From positions 184,501-248,500 of the forward strand of contig NZ_CP004021.1 of NCBI RefSeq assembly GCF_001021085.1: a DNA stretch of 64,000 nucleotides, read 5' to 3'. Positions within the stretch are counted from its first letter, which is position 1, and each line of letters starts with the position of its first letter. Source of the stretch: Candidatus Liberibacter africanus PTSAPSY. GTDB lineage: Bacteria > Pseudomonadota > Alphaproteobacteria > Rhizobiales > Rhizobiaceae. Shown one piece after another: positions 31,717-40,894 of the stretch. The translations under genes and the position numbers were made by a program. The notes beneath the pieces were generated by a model. That model worked only from the letters and a program-made list of their open reading frames with translations, was not told the DNA's origin and did no database searches.

Positions 31717-34671
31717 ATGAAAAAAGAGAGTCATCTTTTTCTCGTCGATGGATCTAGTTTTATATATAGAGCCTTTTATGCAACCCCCCCTCTTTCCCGT
31801 AAACGAGATGGACTACCTGTTAACGCCATTGCTGGTTTCTGTAATATGCTATGGAAATTATTGCAAAGTTTTCGCAAAGAAAACACAGCATCACATTTTG
31901 CTGTTATTTTCGATCATCCTGCTATAACTTTTCGCAATGAACTTTACTCTGATTACAAAGCAAATCGACCTGAAACCCCCGAAACTTTACTGCCACAATT
32001 ACCTCTTGTACGTCTTGCAACACAAGCATTTGGAATACCTTCTATTGAAATCAAAGGGTTTGAAGCAGATGATATTATCGCAACCTATACACATATCGCC
32101 GAAAAACAAGGGTTTTTTGTTACTATAGTTGCTACAGATAAAGACTTAACACAATTAATAAGCCCTACTACTTGTTTATACGACACCCTCAAAGAAGAAA
32201 AAATAGACGTTAAACATGTTATTAAAAAATGGGGTGTTGCCCCAGAACAAATGATCTGTTTACAAGCATTAACAGGAGATTCTACCGACAATATTCCTGG
32301 AATTCCAGGAATAGGCTATAAGACCGCGGCATCATTGTTGCAAGAATATGGCAATCTTGAAAATATTCTTATCAACGCGAGTAAAATAAAACAAAATAAA
32401 AGACGCGAAAACATTATAGAATACGCTGATACAGCGCTCCTTTCCCGCAAACTTGTAACACTACGTACTGACGTGCCAGTAACTATGTCACTAAAAAATC
32501 TTATATTACAAGATTGCAATGCCCCTCAACTTATTGCTTTCCTCAAAGCACTCGAATTCACAACACTCACCAAACGTGTTGCTACATTTTTTGATTGTGA
32601 TGCAAATAATATTGAACCTTCAATTTTAGATATCGATACTCATGAAGGTCAAAAGAGCACTTCAGAAGCAGATAAAAATATCAATGTCAATATAGAAAAA
32701 AATCAATTAAAAAGTGATGTAAATCAACCAAAAAAAATGGTTTCAGAACATACTCCTCAAAAATTGTTTTTAGAACGTTTACAATTACTAACCCAATATC
32801 CAATAAAAAATGATTTTTATACCAAAATATCGAATATCCAAGACCTGAAAAAATTGGTTCAAATACTAGAAATAGCTGGCTGTGCTTCTTTTAAAATAAT
32901 TACAGATACAGTTAACGCTTTGCATTCCAAACCTATAGCTTTTGCTTTCAGTATTCTTCACCAAAAAGATAGCACACCATTCGAAATAGAAACCATCTTT
33001 GTCGATCTTTCCTTTCCTATATCGCAAAATATCGCACAAAGTACACCTACAGAGCAAAATATATCAATCACAGAAATTTTATCACACTTAAAAAACTTTT
33101 TCGAAAATGAACACTTTCTCAAAATAGGTCACAATATCAAATATGATAAATTAGTACTCCATCGTTATGGAATAAACATACAAGGATTTGATGATATTAT
33201 GCTCATGTCTTATATTTTGGATTCTGGACGATCTTCTCACGATATGGTGAATATCGCAAAAAAATGGCTATCTTATACGCTTGTCCCACGCAAAGAGATC
33301 TTGCAATCAGGAAAATCCTTCATATCTACTGATTACATGTCTGATCCACAAATCCAAAAATATGTTATAGAGAGTAGCAGTATTATTTTACAATTATGGT
33401 TACTTCTGAGGCCAAAATTAATTGTCGAAAAATTAATCCATGTATACGAGAGATTGGATAAACCAATGATTGATGTTGTATCCAAAATGGAAACAACAGG
33501 CATTCAAATAGATCCAGAACTACTTGCAAAAATCTCAGATGAGATATCTAAAAATCTCTTGTCCTTGGAAGAAAAGATATACAATCTTGCCGGAGAAAAA
33601 TTCAACATCGGCTCTCCTAAACAATTAGGTAATATTTTATTTACAAAACTGAAATTTCCAAGCAAAACAAAAACAAAAACAGGACAATGGAAAACTACAG
33701 CTCAAGATCTTGAACAAGTAAACTGTGGCCAAAATACAATAATAGAACATATATTAGAATGGCGCCAACTCGCAAAGATAAAGTCCACATACTCTGATTC
33801 TCTTCCAAACCATATTGACAAAAAAACACAACGTGTTCATACTTTTTATTCCCTAGCTTCTACAATGACTGGACGACTTGCTTCCTTAGAGCCTAATCTT
33901 CAAAATATTCCTATAAAAACTGATTTAGGGAAAAAAATTCGTAAAGCGTTTATTGCTCCCCGTAACAAAAAAATCATTTCTGCAGATTACAGCCAAATTG
34001 AATTACGTATTTTAGCGCATATAGCACAAATAACTCCGTTATATCAATGTTTTCAAGATTCATTAGACATTCATAAAATCGTAGCAGCAGAAATTTTTGG
34101 TGTAGAAATAGAACAAGTATCCTCGCAAATGCGACGACAAGCAAAAACTATAAATTTTAGTATCATTTATGGAATTTCACCCTTTAGACTTGCTAATCAG
34201 CTTAAAATCACACGTTCTGAAGCTGCCAATTACATTAAACGCTATTTTAATCGTTTCCCCGGCATACATGAATATATTGAAAAAACAAAAAATTTCGTTC
34301 GGGAAAATGGATATGTAGAAACTATCTTTGGTCGTCGTATACATTATGAGGAAATAAATTCCCATAAATCATCAATTCGCAATATCAATGAACGAGCAGC
34401 TATTAACGCTCCGATTCAAGGATCCGCAGCTGATATTACACGAAGAGCCATGATTTTAGTGCAGAAATCCATCGAACATCATAAACTATCGACCAAGATG
34501 TTGTTGCAAATTCACGATGAACTCGTATTCGAAGTTCCAGAAGAAGAAATTACGATCGCTTCTCAAATCATTGTTTGTTCAATGGAAAAAGCCTGTTTAC
34601 CTAAAATAGATTTGAGAGTTCCATTAAAAGTAAATATAAATGTTTCTGACAATTGGCAAGGAGAAGATTAA
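31717..34671 (+). CDS. polA: DNA polymerase I with degenerate proofreading domain
   Basis: Repair and primer-removal polymerase, 984 residues. The 5'-nuclease domain spans roughly 1-290 (LFLVDGSSFIYRAFYATPPL; GFEADDIIATYTH; TGDSTDNIPGIPGIG). The polymerase domain is intact: ADYSQIELRILAH, RRQAKTINFSIIYGISP and LLQIHDELVFEVPE. In the middle 3'-5' exonuclease domain, motif I acidic residues are replaced (I395 and D397 where D and E are expected) and motif III has S553 for the catalytic Asp, although motif II D477 is kept. Proofreading is therefore probably lost. The ATG at 31717 has GAGAG upstream; an upstream in-frame TTG is less likely. Confidence 0.96.
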   Translation: MKKESHLFLVDGSSFIYRAFYATPPLSRKRDGLPVNAIAGFCNMLWKLLQSFRKENTASHFAVIFDHPAITFRNELYSDYKANRPETPETLLPQLPLVRLATQAFGIPSIEIKGFEADDIIATYTHIAEKQGFFVTIVATDKDLTQLISPTTCLYDTLKEEKIDVKHVIKKWGVAPEQMICLQALTGDSTDNIPGIPGIGYKTAASLLQEYGNLENILINASKIKQNKRRENIIEYADTALLSRKLVTLRTDVPVTMSLKNLILQDCNAPQLIAFLKALEFTTLTKRVATFFDCDANNIEPSILDIDTHEGQKSTSEADKNINVNIEKNQLKSDVNQPKKMVSEHTPQKLFLERLQLLTQYPIKNDFYTKISNIQDLKKLVQILEIAGCASFKIITDTVNALHSKPIAFAFSILHQKDSTPFEIETIFVDLSFPISQNIAQSTPTEQNISITEILSHLKNFFENEHFLKIGHNIKYDKLVLHRYGINIQGFDDIMLMSYILDSGRSSHDMVNIAKKWLSYTLVPRKEILQSGKSFISTDYMSDPQIQKYVIESSSIILQLWLLLRPKLIVEKLIHVYERLDKPMIDVVSKMETTGIQIDPELLAKISDEISKNLLSLEEKIYNLAGEKFNIGSPKQLGNILFTKLKFPSKTKTKTGQWKTTAQDLEQVNCGQNTIIEHILEWRQLAKIKSTYSDSLPNHIDKKTQRVHTFYSLASTMTGRLASLEPNLQNIPIKTDLGKKIRKAFIAPRNKKIISADYSQIELRILAHIAQITPLYQCFQDSLDIHKIVAAEIFGVEIEQVSSQMRRQAKTINFSIIYGISPFRLANQLKITRSEAANYIKRYFNRFPGIHEYIEKTKNFVRENGYVETIFGRRIHYEEINSHKSSIRNINERAAINAPIQGSAADITRRAMILVQKSIEHHKLSTKMLLQIHDELVFEVPEEEITIASQIIVCSMEKACLPKIDLRVPLKVNINVSDNWQGED

Positions 34672-34750
34672 AAATACCTCATACCATCAGATTCACTCAA
34701 TTAAAAATAGTATGCTAATACAACTACTTTCATCACAATATAAACCTTCT

Positions 34751-35401
34751 CTATGTTTTAACAAAGGAATCATGGCAATACATCTTTTGAATAATATGCT
34801 TTGAAATAATAGTTGCATCTACATCTAGATGGTAAACAAACGCTTCTCCCGTACCTATCGTCAATTCAGGGATATTTTCTATTGTTATTTTTTCCAAAAC
34901 CATAATTAAAGAACGCAAAGAATTTCCATGTGCTGCGACAAGAACTGATTTTCCCTGAAGAATAAGAGGTAATATCGATTGCACATAATAAGGTATAACA
35001 CGAGCAACTGTATCTCTCAGGCTTTCTCCCCCTGGTGGAGCTATATCATAAGAACGACGCCAAAGGCGCACCTGTTCTTTTCCCCATTCTTTACAAACAT
35101 CATCTTTGTTCATCCCAGAAAGATGTCCATAATCCCGCTCATTAAGTGAATCATCATAAATGGGGGTAATATACTGTTGATTAATTTCTCGCAAAATTAT
35201 CTGACAAGTATCTTGAGCTCGTTTTAAAGAAGAACTAAAAGCCGCATCAAACGCTATACCTTGCTCAACAAATTTTTTACCAACATCAATTGCCTCAGTT
35301 ATTCCAACAGAAGTTAATGGTGGATTACGCAATCCAGTAAAAAGATTTTTGATATTCCACTCACTTTGACCATGTCGTACTAAAACAAGCCTTCTATTCA
35401 C
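34751..35401 (-). CDS. gpmA: 2,3-bisphosphoglycerate-dependent phosphoglycerate mutase
   Basis: Glycolytic enzyme of 216 residues converting 3- to 2-phosphoglycerate. The phosphohistidine motif LVLVRHGQSEWN holds H10; SSSLKRAQDT, NERDYGHLSGMNK, PPGGESL and the second catalytic histidine in VLVAAHGNSLR are present. It is the short (about 210 aa) form found in rhizobia, lacking the insert of the E. coli enzyme. Its start overlaps the dapB stop by four bases, so the two are co-translated. Confidence 0.95.
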   Translation of the reverse strand: MNRRLVLVRHGQSEWNIKNLFTGLRNPPLTSVGITEAIDVGKKFVEQGIAFDAAFSSSLKRAQDTCQIILREINQQYITPIYDDSLNERDYGHLSGMNKDDVCKEWGKEQVRLWRRSYDIAPPGGESLRDTVARVIPYYVQSILPLILQGKSVLVAAHGNSLRSLIMVLEKITIENIPELTIGTGEAFVYHLDVDATIISKHIIQKMYCHDSFVKT

Positions 35402-36231
35402 TTACCTTGTCCTTCTAATCTAAATCTCAAAACATCCCGCATAGAATACAAACCAGAATTTTGAGATTGTGCCCATAATGCCGCAGTCAAAGATCCTCGT
35501 GCAAAAATACAACGATCGTATGCGCTATGAGATAAAGTAATAGATTCACCTTCCCCTGCTATAATAACAGAATGCTCTCCAACGATAGATCCAGCGCGCA
35601 ATGAAGAAATACCAACAGATCCTTCTTTGCGCACCTGTTTTTGTTGATTATGATTTAAGACAATATGATCCGCAAGGTTTTCTTTACGACCATCCGCTAT
35701 TGCTTCTCCAAGTAATAATGCCGTTCCTGAAGGAGAATCTAATTTATGTCGATGATGCATTTCTAAAATTTCAAAATCCCAATCTTTCCCTGGAAAGTAT
35801 TCTGCCGCAATTTCAACTAAAAATCTTAAAAAATTTATTCCTAAACTCATATTTCCTGATTTAACAATCCGTACATTTTTAGCAAAAGAAGCAATCATCT
35901 CATTTTCTTTAACAGAAAAACCTGTAGTACCAATAATGTGTACAAGATTGCGTTGCGATGAAAGATTTAAAGATTGTAAAGTCAGTGCAGGAGAAGAAAA
36001 ATCAATAATTCCATCTACAGATTGGAATGCACCTACCAAGTCATCAGAAAACATAACACCCATAGGAGATATGCCGATAACATTTCCTACATCTTGTCCT
36101 ATAAGCGGAGAATCAGAACGCACGATAACAGAATGTAATATAATAGAAGGATGATTATGGATCTCTTTAATTAAAGCTTTCCCCATACGCCCCCCACCTA
36201 AAACACTTACCTTCATGGGCAATTGCTGCAT
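35398..36231 (-). CDS. dapB: 4-hydroxy-tetrahydrodipicolinate reductase
   Basis: NAD(P)H-dependent reductase, 277 residues, second step of the diaminopimelate branch after DapA. The dinucleotide-binding loop VSVLGGGRMGKAL lies at about 8-20, HIIGTTGF and SGNMSLGINFL are the NAD and active-site stretches, and EMHHRHKLDSPSGTALLLGE holds the catalytic His and substrate-binding KxDxPSGTA motif. It overlaps gpmA by four bases, a rhizobial pairing. Confidence 0.96.
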   Translation of the reverse strand: MQQLPMKVSVLGGGRMGKALIKEIHNHPSIILHSVIVRSDSPLIGQDVGNVIGISPMGVMFSDDLVGAFQSVDGIIDFSSPALTLQSLNLSSQRNLVHIIGTTGFSVKENEMIASFAKNVRIVKSGNMSLGINFLRFLVEIAAEYFPGKDWDFEILEMHHRHKLDSPSGTALLLGEAIADGRKENLADHIVLNHNQQKQVRKEGSVGISSLRAGSIVGEHSVIIAGEGESITLSHSAYDRCIFARGSLTAALWAQSQNSGLYSMRDVLRFRLEGQGK

Positions 36232-36286
36232 ATCCCTTCCTCCTGAACAAGGTTATAAGTCTTTTAAATGTACATATGTCTATCAA

Positions 36287-37345
36287 TCAAGATTTAATCC
36301 ACCGCCTTTTCACTCCTTCATTGAAAATAAGATTAAAGTGATCTGCCATTTTGATGTAAGAAATCATACCTGAAATTGCAACATTAGGATTGGTTATAAC
36401 ATATGTAGGTATTTTACGCATAAGTTCTTTATGAGGCGCTTTATTTTCAAAAGCCTGTCTAAAACTAGACTTACGCAATAAATCTATAATTTTATAAACA
36501 ATACCACCAGAAATATATACCCCACCTCTGGCCATAAAAATCAAAGCAAGATCTCCTGCAACACGCCCAAGATATTCACAAAACAAATTAATTGCTTCCA
36601 AAGCGATAGGATCATCACTATGAGACACAATATCTTCTGATGATACTACTGTTTTATTTTCGAAGCCATTAGCTTTACAAATAGCCTTATAAATATTGAG
36701 AAGCCCTTTACCAGAAAGCAATTTTTCAGCAGACAACCGTCCTTCAGCACGATCTGTTAAATGAGGAAAAATTTCATAATCACGTTTTGAACTAGGACCT
36801 ATATTCATGTGTCCTCCTTCACAAGAAATTGGAACCCAAGAATTTTTTAAACGTATCACACTTGAAACACCCAATCCTGTTCCAGGACCAACAACCGCTC
36901 TAGATGAAAACAAAGAACTACTATCTTCTATAACCCGACCAACAGGAACATAATCAGAAGAAGATAAGGAACAAATAGCTAACGCTTGTGCTTCAAAATC
37001 ATTGATCAGCAATACGTCTTCAAACTGCATACGCGATATTAGTTCTTCTGGATCAATAATCCACTGATAATTTGTCAGCATAAAACTTTTTTGATCACCA
37101 ATCGAAGCCGCAATAGCTAGAAAAGCAGAACGTATTCGTATAGAAATTTTACTGTAAATTACTTCTCGTATTGCGTGCTCTAAATTATCATAATCAGCGA
37201 TCTGTACTGTACAACAAAATTCAAGCTCAGATTGCATATCACGCAATATCGCAAAACGAACATTCGTTCCCCCTATATCGGCTAAAAGAACGGGAAAGGA
37301 AATCGGGAAATTTTTACTTGATATATTATTCATATCAAATAACAC
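36287..37345 (-). CDS. glk: Glucokinase
   Basis: Cytosolic ATP-dependent glucose kinase of the proteobacterial Glk family, 352 residues. LLADIGGTNVRFAIL is the phosphate-1 loop, LLINDFEAQAL carries the catalytic Asp, and CEGGHMNIGP the sugar-binding Glu/His. GGIVYKIIDLL is near the C-terminus. No signal sequence or membrane segment is seen. It supplies glucose-6-phosphate; gpmA of lower glycolysis is encoded close by on the same strand. Confidence 0.94.
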   Translation of the reverse strand: MLFDMNNISSKNFPISFPVLLADIGGTNVRFAILRDMQSELEFCCTVQIADYDNLEHAIREVIYSKISIRIRSAFLAIAASIGDQKSFMLTNYQWIIDPEELISRMQFEDVLLINDFEAQALAICSLSSSDYVPVGRVIEDSSSLFSSRAVVGPGTGLGVSSVIRLKNSWVPISCEGGHMNIGPSSKRDYEIFPHLTDRAEGRLSAEKLLSGKGLLNIYKAICKANGFENKTVVSSEDIVSHSDDPIALEAINLFCEYLGRVAGDLALIFMARGGVYISGGIVYKIIDLLRKSSFRQAFENKAPHKELMRKIPTYVITNPNVAISGMISYIKMADHFNLIFNEGVKRRWIKS

Positions 37346-37968
37346 ACTGCAAAATATTACTAAATATCAATTTATTATTGAACTTTAAATTTCTTTGAAA
37401 CAAAGACATACGTTACCCTTTTACCCTTTTCCATAATTATAGATCCTAAACAATGTTCAGGTACCTAGACTCCTTAAACTCACAGTAATTAACAAATTTC
37501 ATTCATAAAATTACACTGTCAATGTATATGTAGAAATCGATATGGGAACATATACAAAAAAATTATTTCTGAAAAATTTAAATATACAACATTCAAAAAA
37601 TGTCCCCATAAACAAACATATAATATTATAATAATAAATGATTTATATTATAATTCTATAAGTATGACCTAAAAAACTGATTATTATTTCTATTGATCAC
37701 TTGATGAATCTACAAAGAATACTGCTTCAAAATACTCTACACTTTCCTCATTCCAAGTATAGATAAAAAATCATTCATTTATTTTGAAACAAAAAAAACA
37801 CGCCATGAATTCTGATTTTTCATCCCAAAACACAAAAAAATACAATCTTTAATGGCTACAAAGAAATAATAAGCAACCTCAATCGCCATACCTAAAGAAC
37901 AAAAATTAAAAATTAATTTCCATACTCACCAATGTAACCAAATAATCATAAAAATCATACAACCTCTC
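37346..37968. other. Long AT-rich spacer between the SCO1-type gene and glk
   Basis: A 623-base stretch without a recognisable gene on either strand. It contains the glk promoter region and the far 5' side of glk. One 8-bp inverted repeat, GTATATGT (37524-37531) with ACATATAC (37548-37555), spans a 16-base loop. No T-tract follows it, so it is not an obvious terminator. It could be a relic of deleted genes. Confidence 0.4.
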
Positions 37969-38574
37969 TTATTTTGCTGATTTTCCCTGTTCAATCAATC
38001 GATTGATCTTTTGAATAGAAGAATTAAAATCTTCTTTGTAAGAAATGATACCCACGATATTTCCAGAAGTATTAAATAACAAGAGCGCCGTTGTGTGATC
38101 AACAAAATATTTTTTTTCTGGATATGATTTCTCTGCTAGAACATTATTAACGTAGATGCGAAAACTCTTTGCTACACTCATAACACTAACAGGATCACCC
38201 GATAGTCCGATAATACGATCAGAAAATCGTTTTACAAAATTTTTCATAACGTCTGGAGTATCTCTTTTCGGATCAACCGTAATAAAATATGCGTTTAATA
38301 ATTCCCCACTTGGATCAACTTTTTTTAGTAAATTATCTAACGTAGATAATGTAGTAGGGCAAACTTCAGAACAATGTGTAAACCCAAAAACAACAATCGA
38401 CGGCTTTTTATATAAAAAACTAATCGGAAAATCCGCTCCATCTTGCGTGATCAGATGAACATCGGTATTCAATCTTTGATTATCATAAACAAATTTTGAA
38501 CCAAAAGATAAATATACCCAAGCACTTAGTACTGCAAGGAATATAGTGCCTAAAATTATCAAAAACGTCTTCAT
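37969..38574 (-). CDS. SCO1/SenC family copper chaperone
   Basis: Membrane-anchored periplasmic thioredoxin-fold protein, 201 residues, thought to deliver copper to cytochrome c oxidase CuA. An N-terminal hydrophobic anchor covers about residues 3-22. The copper ligands are present: C68 and C72 in FTHCSEVCPTT, and the distal H160 in FVDHTTALL. DPKRDTP is also conserved. It stands alone here; the oxidase genes are not in the window. SCO names vary, so no symbol is given. Confidence 0.93.
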   Translation of the reverse strand: MKTFLIILGTIFLAVLSAWVYLSFGSKFVYDNQRLNTDVHLITQDGADFPISFLYKKPSIVVFGFTHCSEVCPTTLSTLDNLLKKVDPSGELLNAYFITVDPKRDTPDVMKNFVKRFSDRIIGLSGDPVSVMSVAKSFRIYVNNVLAEKSYPEKKYFVDHTTALLLFNTSGNIVGIISYKEDFNSSIQKINRLIEQGKSAK

Positions 38575-38750
38575 ACACTTTCCCTATTCTGCGCATTCCA
38601 CCAATAAAACTTTACAACAAAAAATCAATTGCACACAACCGATCAAACGTAAATAAAATTTATATCAAAACAGATTGTCAATAAAAATAAGAGATTTATC
38701 CATTGAAAATGAAAAGTGCATTTTTGATCCAAGATATCATAATTATCACT

Positions 38751-39647
38751 TTAAAATTTCCAATCTCGCGATTTAAGAACAATAAAATCTCTAAAAGCCT
38801 TTAATTTCCCAGTGTTTTTTAATGCATCAGGATAACAAAAATAAACTGCAAAAGATGGCGTAGTAACATCTTTCATAACCCTTACCAAATCTTGATTATC
38901 TTTAACAATATAATCTGGCAAAAGAGCTATTCCAGATCCTAAAACACAGCATTGCATAATCGAAAGATAACTATTAATCTGCAGGTAAGAGACCCTTGGT
39001 TCCCCCAAAGGACGATCAATAGTCGCTAACCAATTAAAATCCTCCATACACTTGGGGATCAAATCTCCAAAAGTAATTAAATTATGCTTATCTAAATCTT
39101 GAATAGATAATGGTTCTCCGCGATTTTTAATATATTGAGGAGAAGCATACGCATGCATGTTAATTGTCACTAATTTACGCTGTATTAAAGCAGGTTGAAT
39201 TGGTTTCTGCAGGCGAATAGCACAATCAGCATAGTCCATACTAATATCTATATCTTTATTATCCAGAATAAATTGAACTTTAATGTCAGGATGCAACAAT
39301 AAAAACTCTGTTAAAATACCATGTAATAGATTTTGACCTAAATCTATTGTTGTTGCAATTCGCAATTTTCCAGATGGTTTTTCTGATGATTCCTGTAATT
39401 CAATTTGCGCATTTTCTAACTTGCAATAAACCTCAGATGTAACCTGATGCAGTTTAGTCCCCTGTTCTGTTAACGTAAGCCCACGTGCATGACGATAAAA
39501 AAGCTTCACGCCCACCTCTGCTTCAAGTCTACTTATATGCCTACTAATAGACGACTGGGAAAGATTCAGTTGTTCTGCCGCCTGGGTAAAGGAAGAAGAT
39601 CTAGCAACCAAATAAAAAAACCGTAATTTATCCCAATCCAAAGACAT
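38751..39647 (-). CDS. LysR-family transcriptional regulator
   Basis: DNA-binding regulator, 298 residues. The N-terminal winged helix-turn-helix spans about residues 1-65 (LDWDKLRFFYLVARSSSFTQ, then QLNLSQSSISRHISRLE). A type 2 periplasmic-binding-like effector domain follows (KLRIATTIDLGQNLL; VLGSGIALLPDYIV). It lies directly downstream of trxB on the same strand, a pairing also seen in rhizobia, so it may respond to redox state or another small molecule. The target genes cannot be told from the sequence. Confidence 0.9.
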   Translation of the reverse strand: MSLDWDKLRFFYLVARSSSFTQAAEQLNLSQSSISRHISRLEAEVGVKLFYRHARGLTLTEQGTKLHQVTSEVYCKLENAQIELQESSEKPSGKLRIATTIDLGQNLLHGILTEFLLLHPDIKVQFILDNKDIDISMDYADCAIRLQKPIQPALIQRKLVTINMHAYASPQYIKNRGEPLSIQDLDKHNLITFGDLIPKCMEDFNWLATIDRPLGEPRVSYLQINSYLSIMQCCVLGSGIALLPDYIVKDNQDLVRVMKDVTTPSFAVYFCYPDALKNTGKLKAFRDFIVLKSRDWKF

Positions 39648-39678
39648 AATCTAACGTTTTCAAACACCTATATTATAA

Positions 39679-40629
39679 TCAATGAATGGAAAGGTATTTT
39701 TCCGCTTCCAATGCCGCCATACATCCCATAGAAGCAGCGGTAATTGCTTGTCGATAACGTTCATCCGTCACATCACCAGCCGCAAAAACCCCAAGAATAC
39801 TAGTAACTGTAGAATTAGGCATTGTCCATATATAATTTGTATCTGTCATCTTTAATTGATGACGAAAAATCTTCGTGTTAGGAGTATATCCAATAGCCAT
39901 AAAGATTCCATTTACATTCCTTTCAAAAAATATATCATCTTTCTTATTATGCAAACGCACCCCCGATACAGATGGGAAAAGTGGAGGTTCTGGAATAGAA
40001 CCAAGAATATCAACAACTTCCGTATCAAATAAAAAATCAATATTCGGCTGCAAAAATAATCTTTCTTGAAGAATCTTTTCCGATCGCAACGATGAACGAC
40101 GATGCACCATTGTCACTTGGCGAGCGATTTTAGAAAGATGAAGAGCTTCTTCAGCAGCCGTATTCCCCCCTCCTATAACAAAAACATCCTTATTCTTATA
40201 AAAAAAACCATCACAAGTAGCACATGCCGATACACCAAAACCTTGAAATTTTTTTTCACTTTCCAATCCAAGCCATTTTGCTTTAGAACCTGTCGCAACA
40301 ATCAAAGAATCAGCATACCAAATATCAGATGATTTAGTTTCTATAACAAAGGGACGACGATTCAGATCTACTGACACCACTGAATCTTTAACAATATTCG
40401 ATCCGAAATTTTCAGCTTGAAGGCGCATTTGTTCCATCAACCAATCCCCTCGGATAGGAGCCGCAAACCCTGGGTAATTTTCAATGCTTTCGGTTATCAT
40501 TAGCTGACCACCAACATCTAATCCAGATATAATCGTTGGTTTCAACATAGAACGTGCAGCATAGATAGCCGCAGTGTATCCAGCAGGACCTGAACCAATA
40601 ATTAATACTCTAGAATCATACGAAGCCAT
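39679..40629 (-). CDS. trxB: Thioredoxin reductase (NADPH)
   Basis: Cytosolic flavoprotein of 316 residues that keeps thioredoxin reduced. The FAD-binding loop VLIIGSGPAGYTAAIYAAR starts at residue 8. The redox-active pair C136/C139 lies in SACATCDGFFY. FVIGGGNTAAEEALHLS binds NADPH and GVFAAGDVTDERYRQA is the second FAD motif. Length is typical. It lies 31 bases upstream of the LysR gene and may share its transcript. Confidence 0.97.
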   Translation of the reverse strand: MASYDSRVLIIGSGPAGYTAAIYAARSMLKPTIISGLDVGGQLMITESIENYPGFAAPIRGDWLMEQMRLQAENFGSNIVKDSVVSVDLNRRPFVIETKSSDIWYADSLIVATGSKAKWLGLESEKKFQGFGVSACATCDGFFYKNKDVFVIGGGNTAAEEALHLSKIARQVTMVHRRSSLRSEKILQERLFLQPNIDFLFDTEVVDILGSIPEPPLFPSVSGVRLHNKKDDIFFERNVNGIFMAIGYTPNTKIFRHQLKMTDTNYIWTMPNSTVTSILGVFAAGDVTDERYRQAITAASMGCMAALEAEKYLSIH

Positions 40630-40894
40630 AAAATCAAAATCCCTGCATCAAAAAAAACCACACCGAGCAACTGACAAATAGCCCCCCGTATGAAATTATG
40701 TTATCTACAACAAATAAGGAAAAACATTTCATAATATATTTTTCAAAGATATCCAATTAAAACTCATAAAAACAACAAATCTTACGTCTAAAACCATAAA
40801 ATATTTTATACCAATAAAACGAAACCATTTTCTCATTCTTTGCAAGAATAGTTTCAATGTTTCCATCAAATATATCAAAAAATAATTCTTCACT

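Noticed and set aside
37524..37555. GTATATGT/ACATATAC inverted repeat as terminator
   Set aside because: AT-only stem and no following T run in either direction.
37346..37968. Long spacer considered for a small RNA or lost gene
   Set aside because: Only an isolated 8-bp inverted repeat without T-tract or promoter; no conserved RNA shape recognised.
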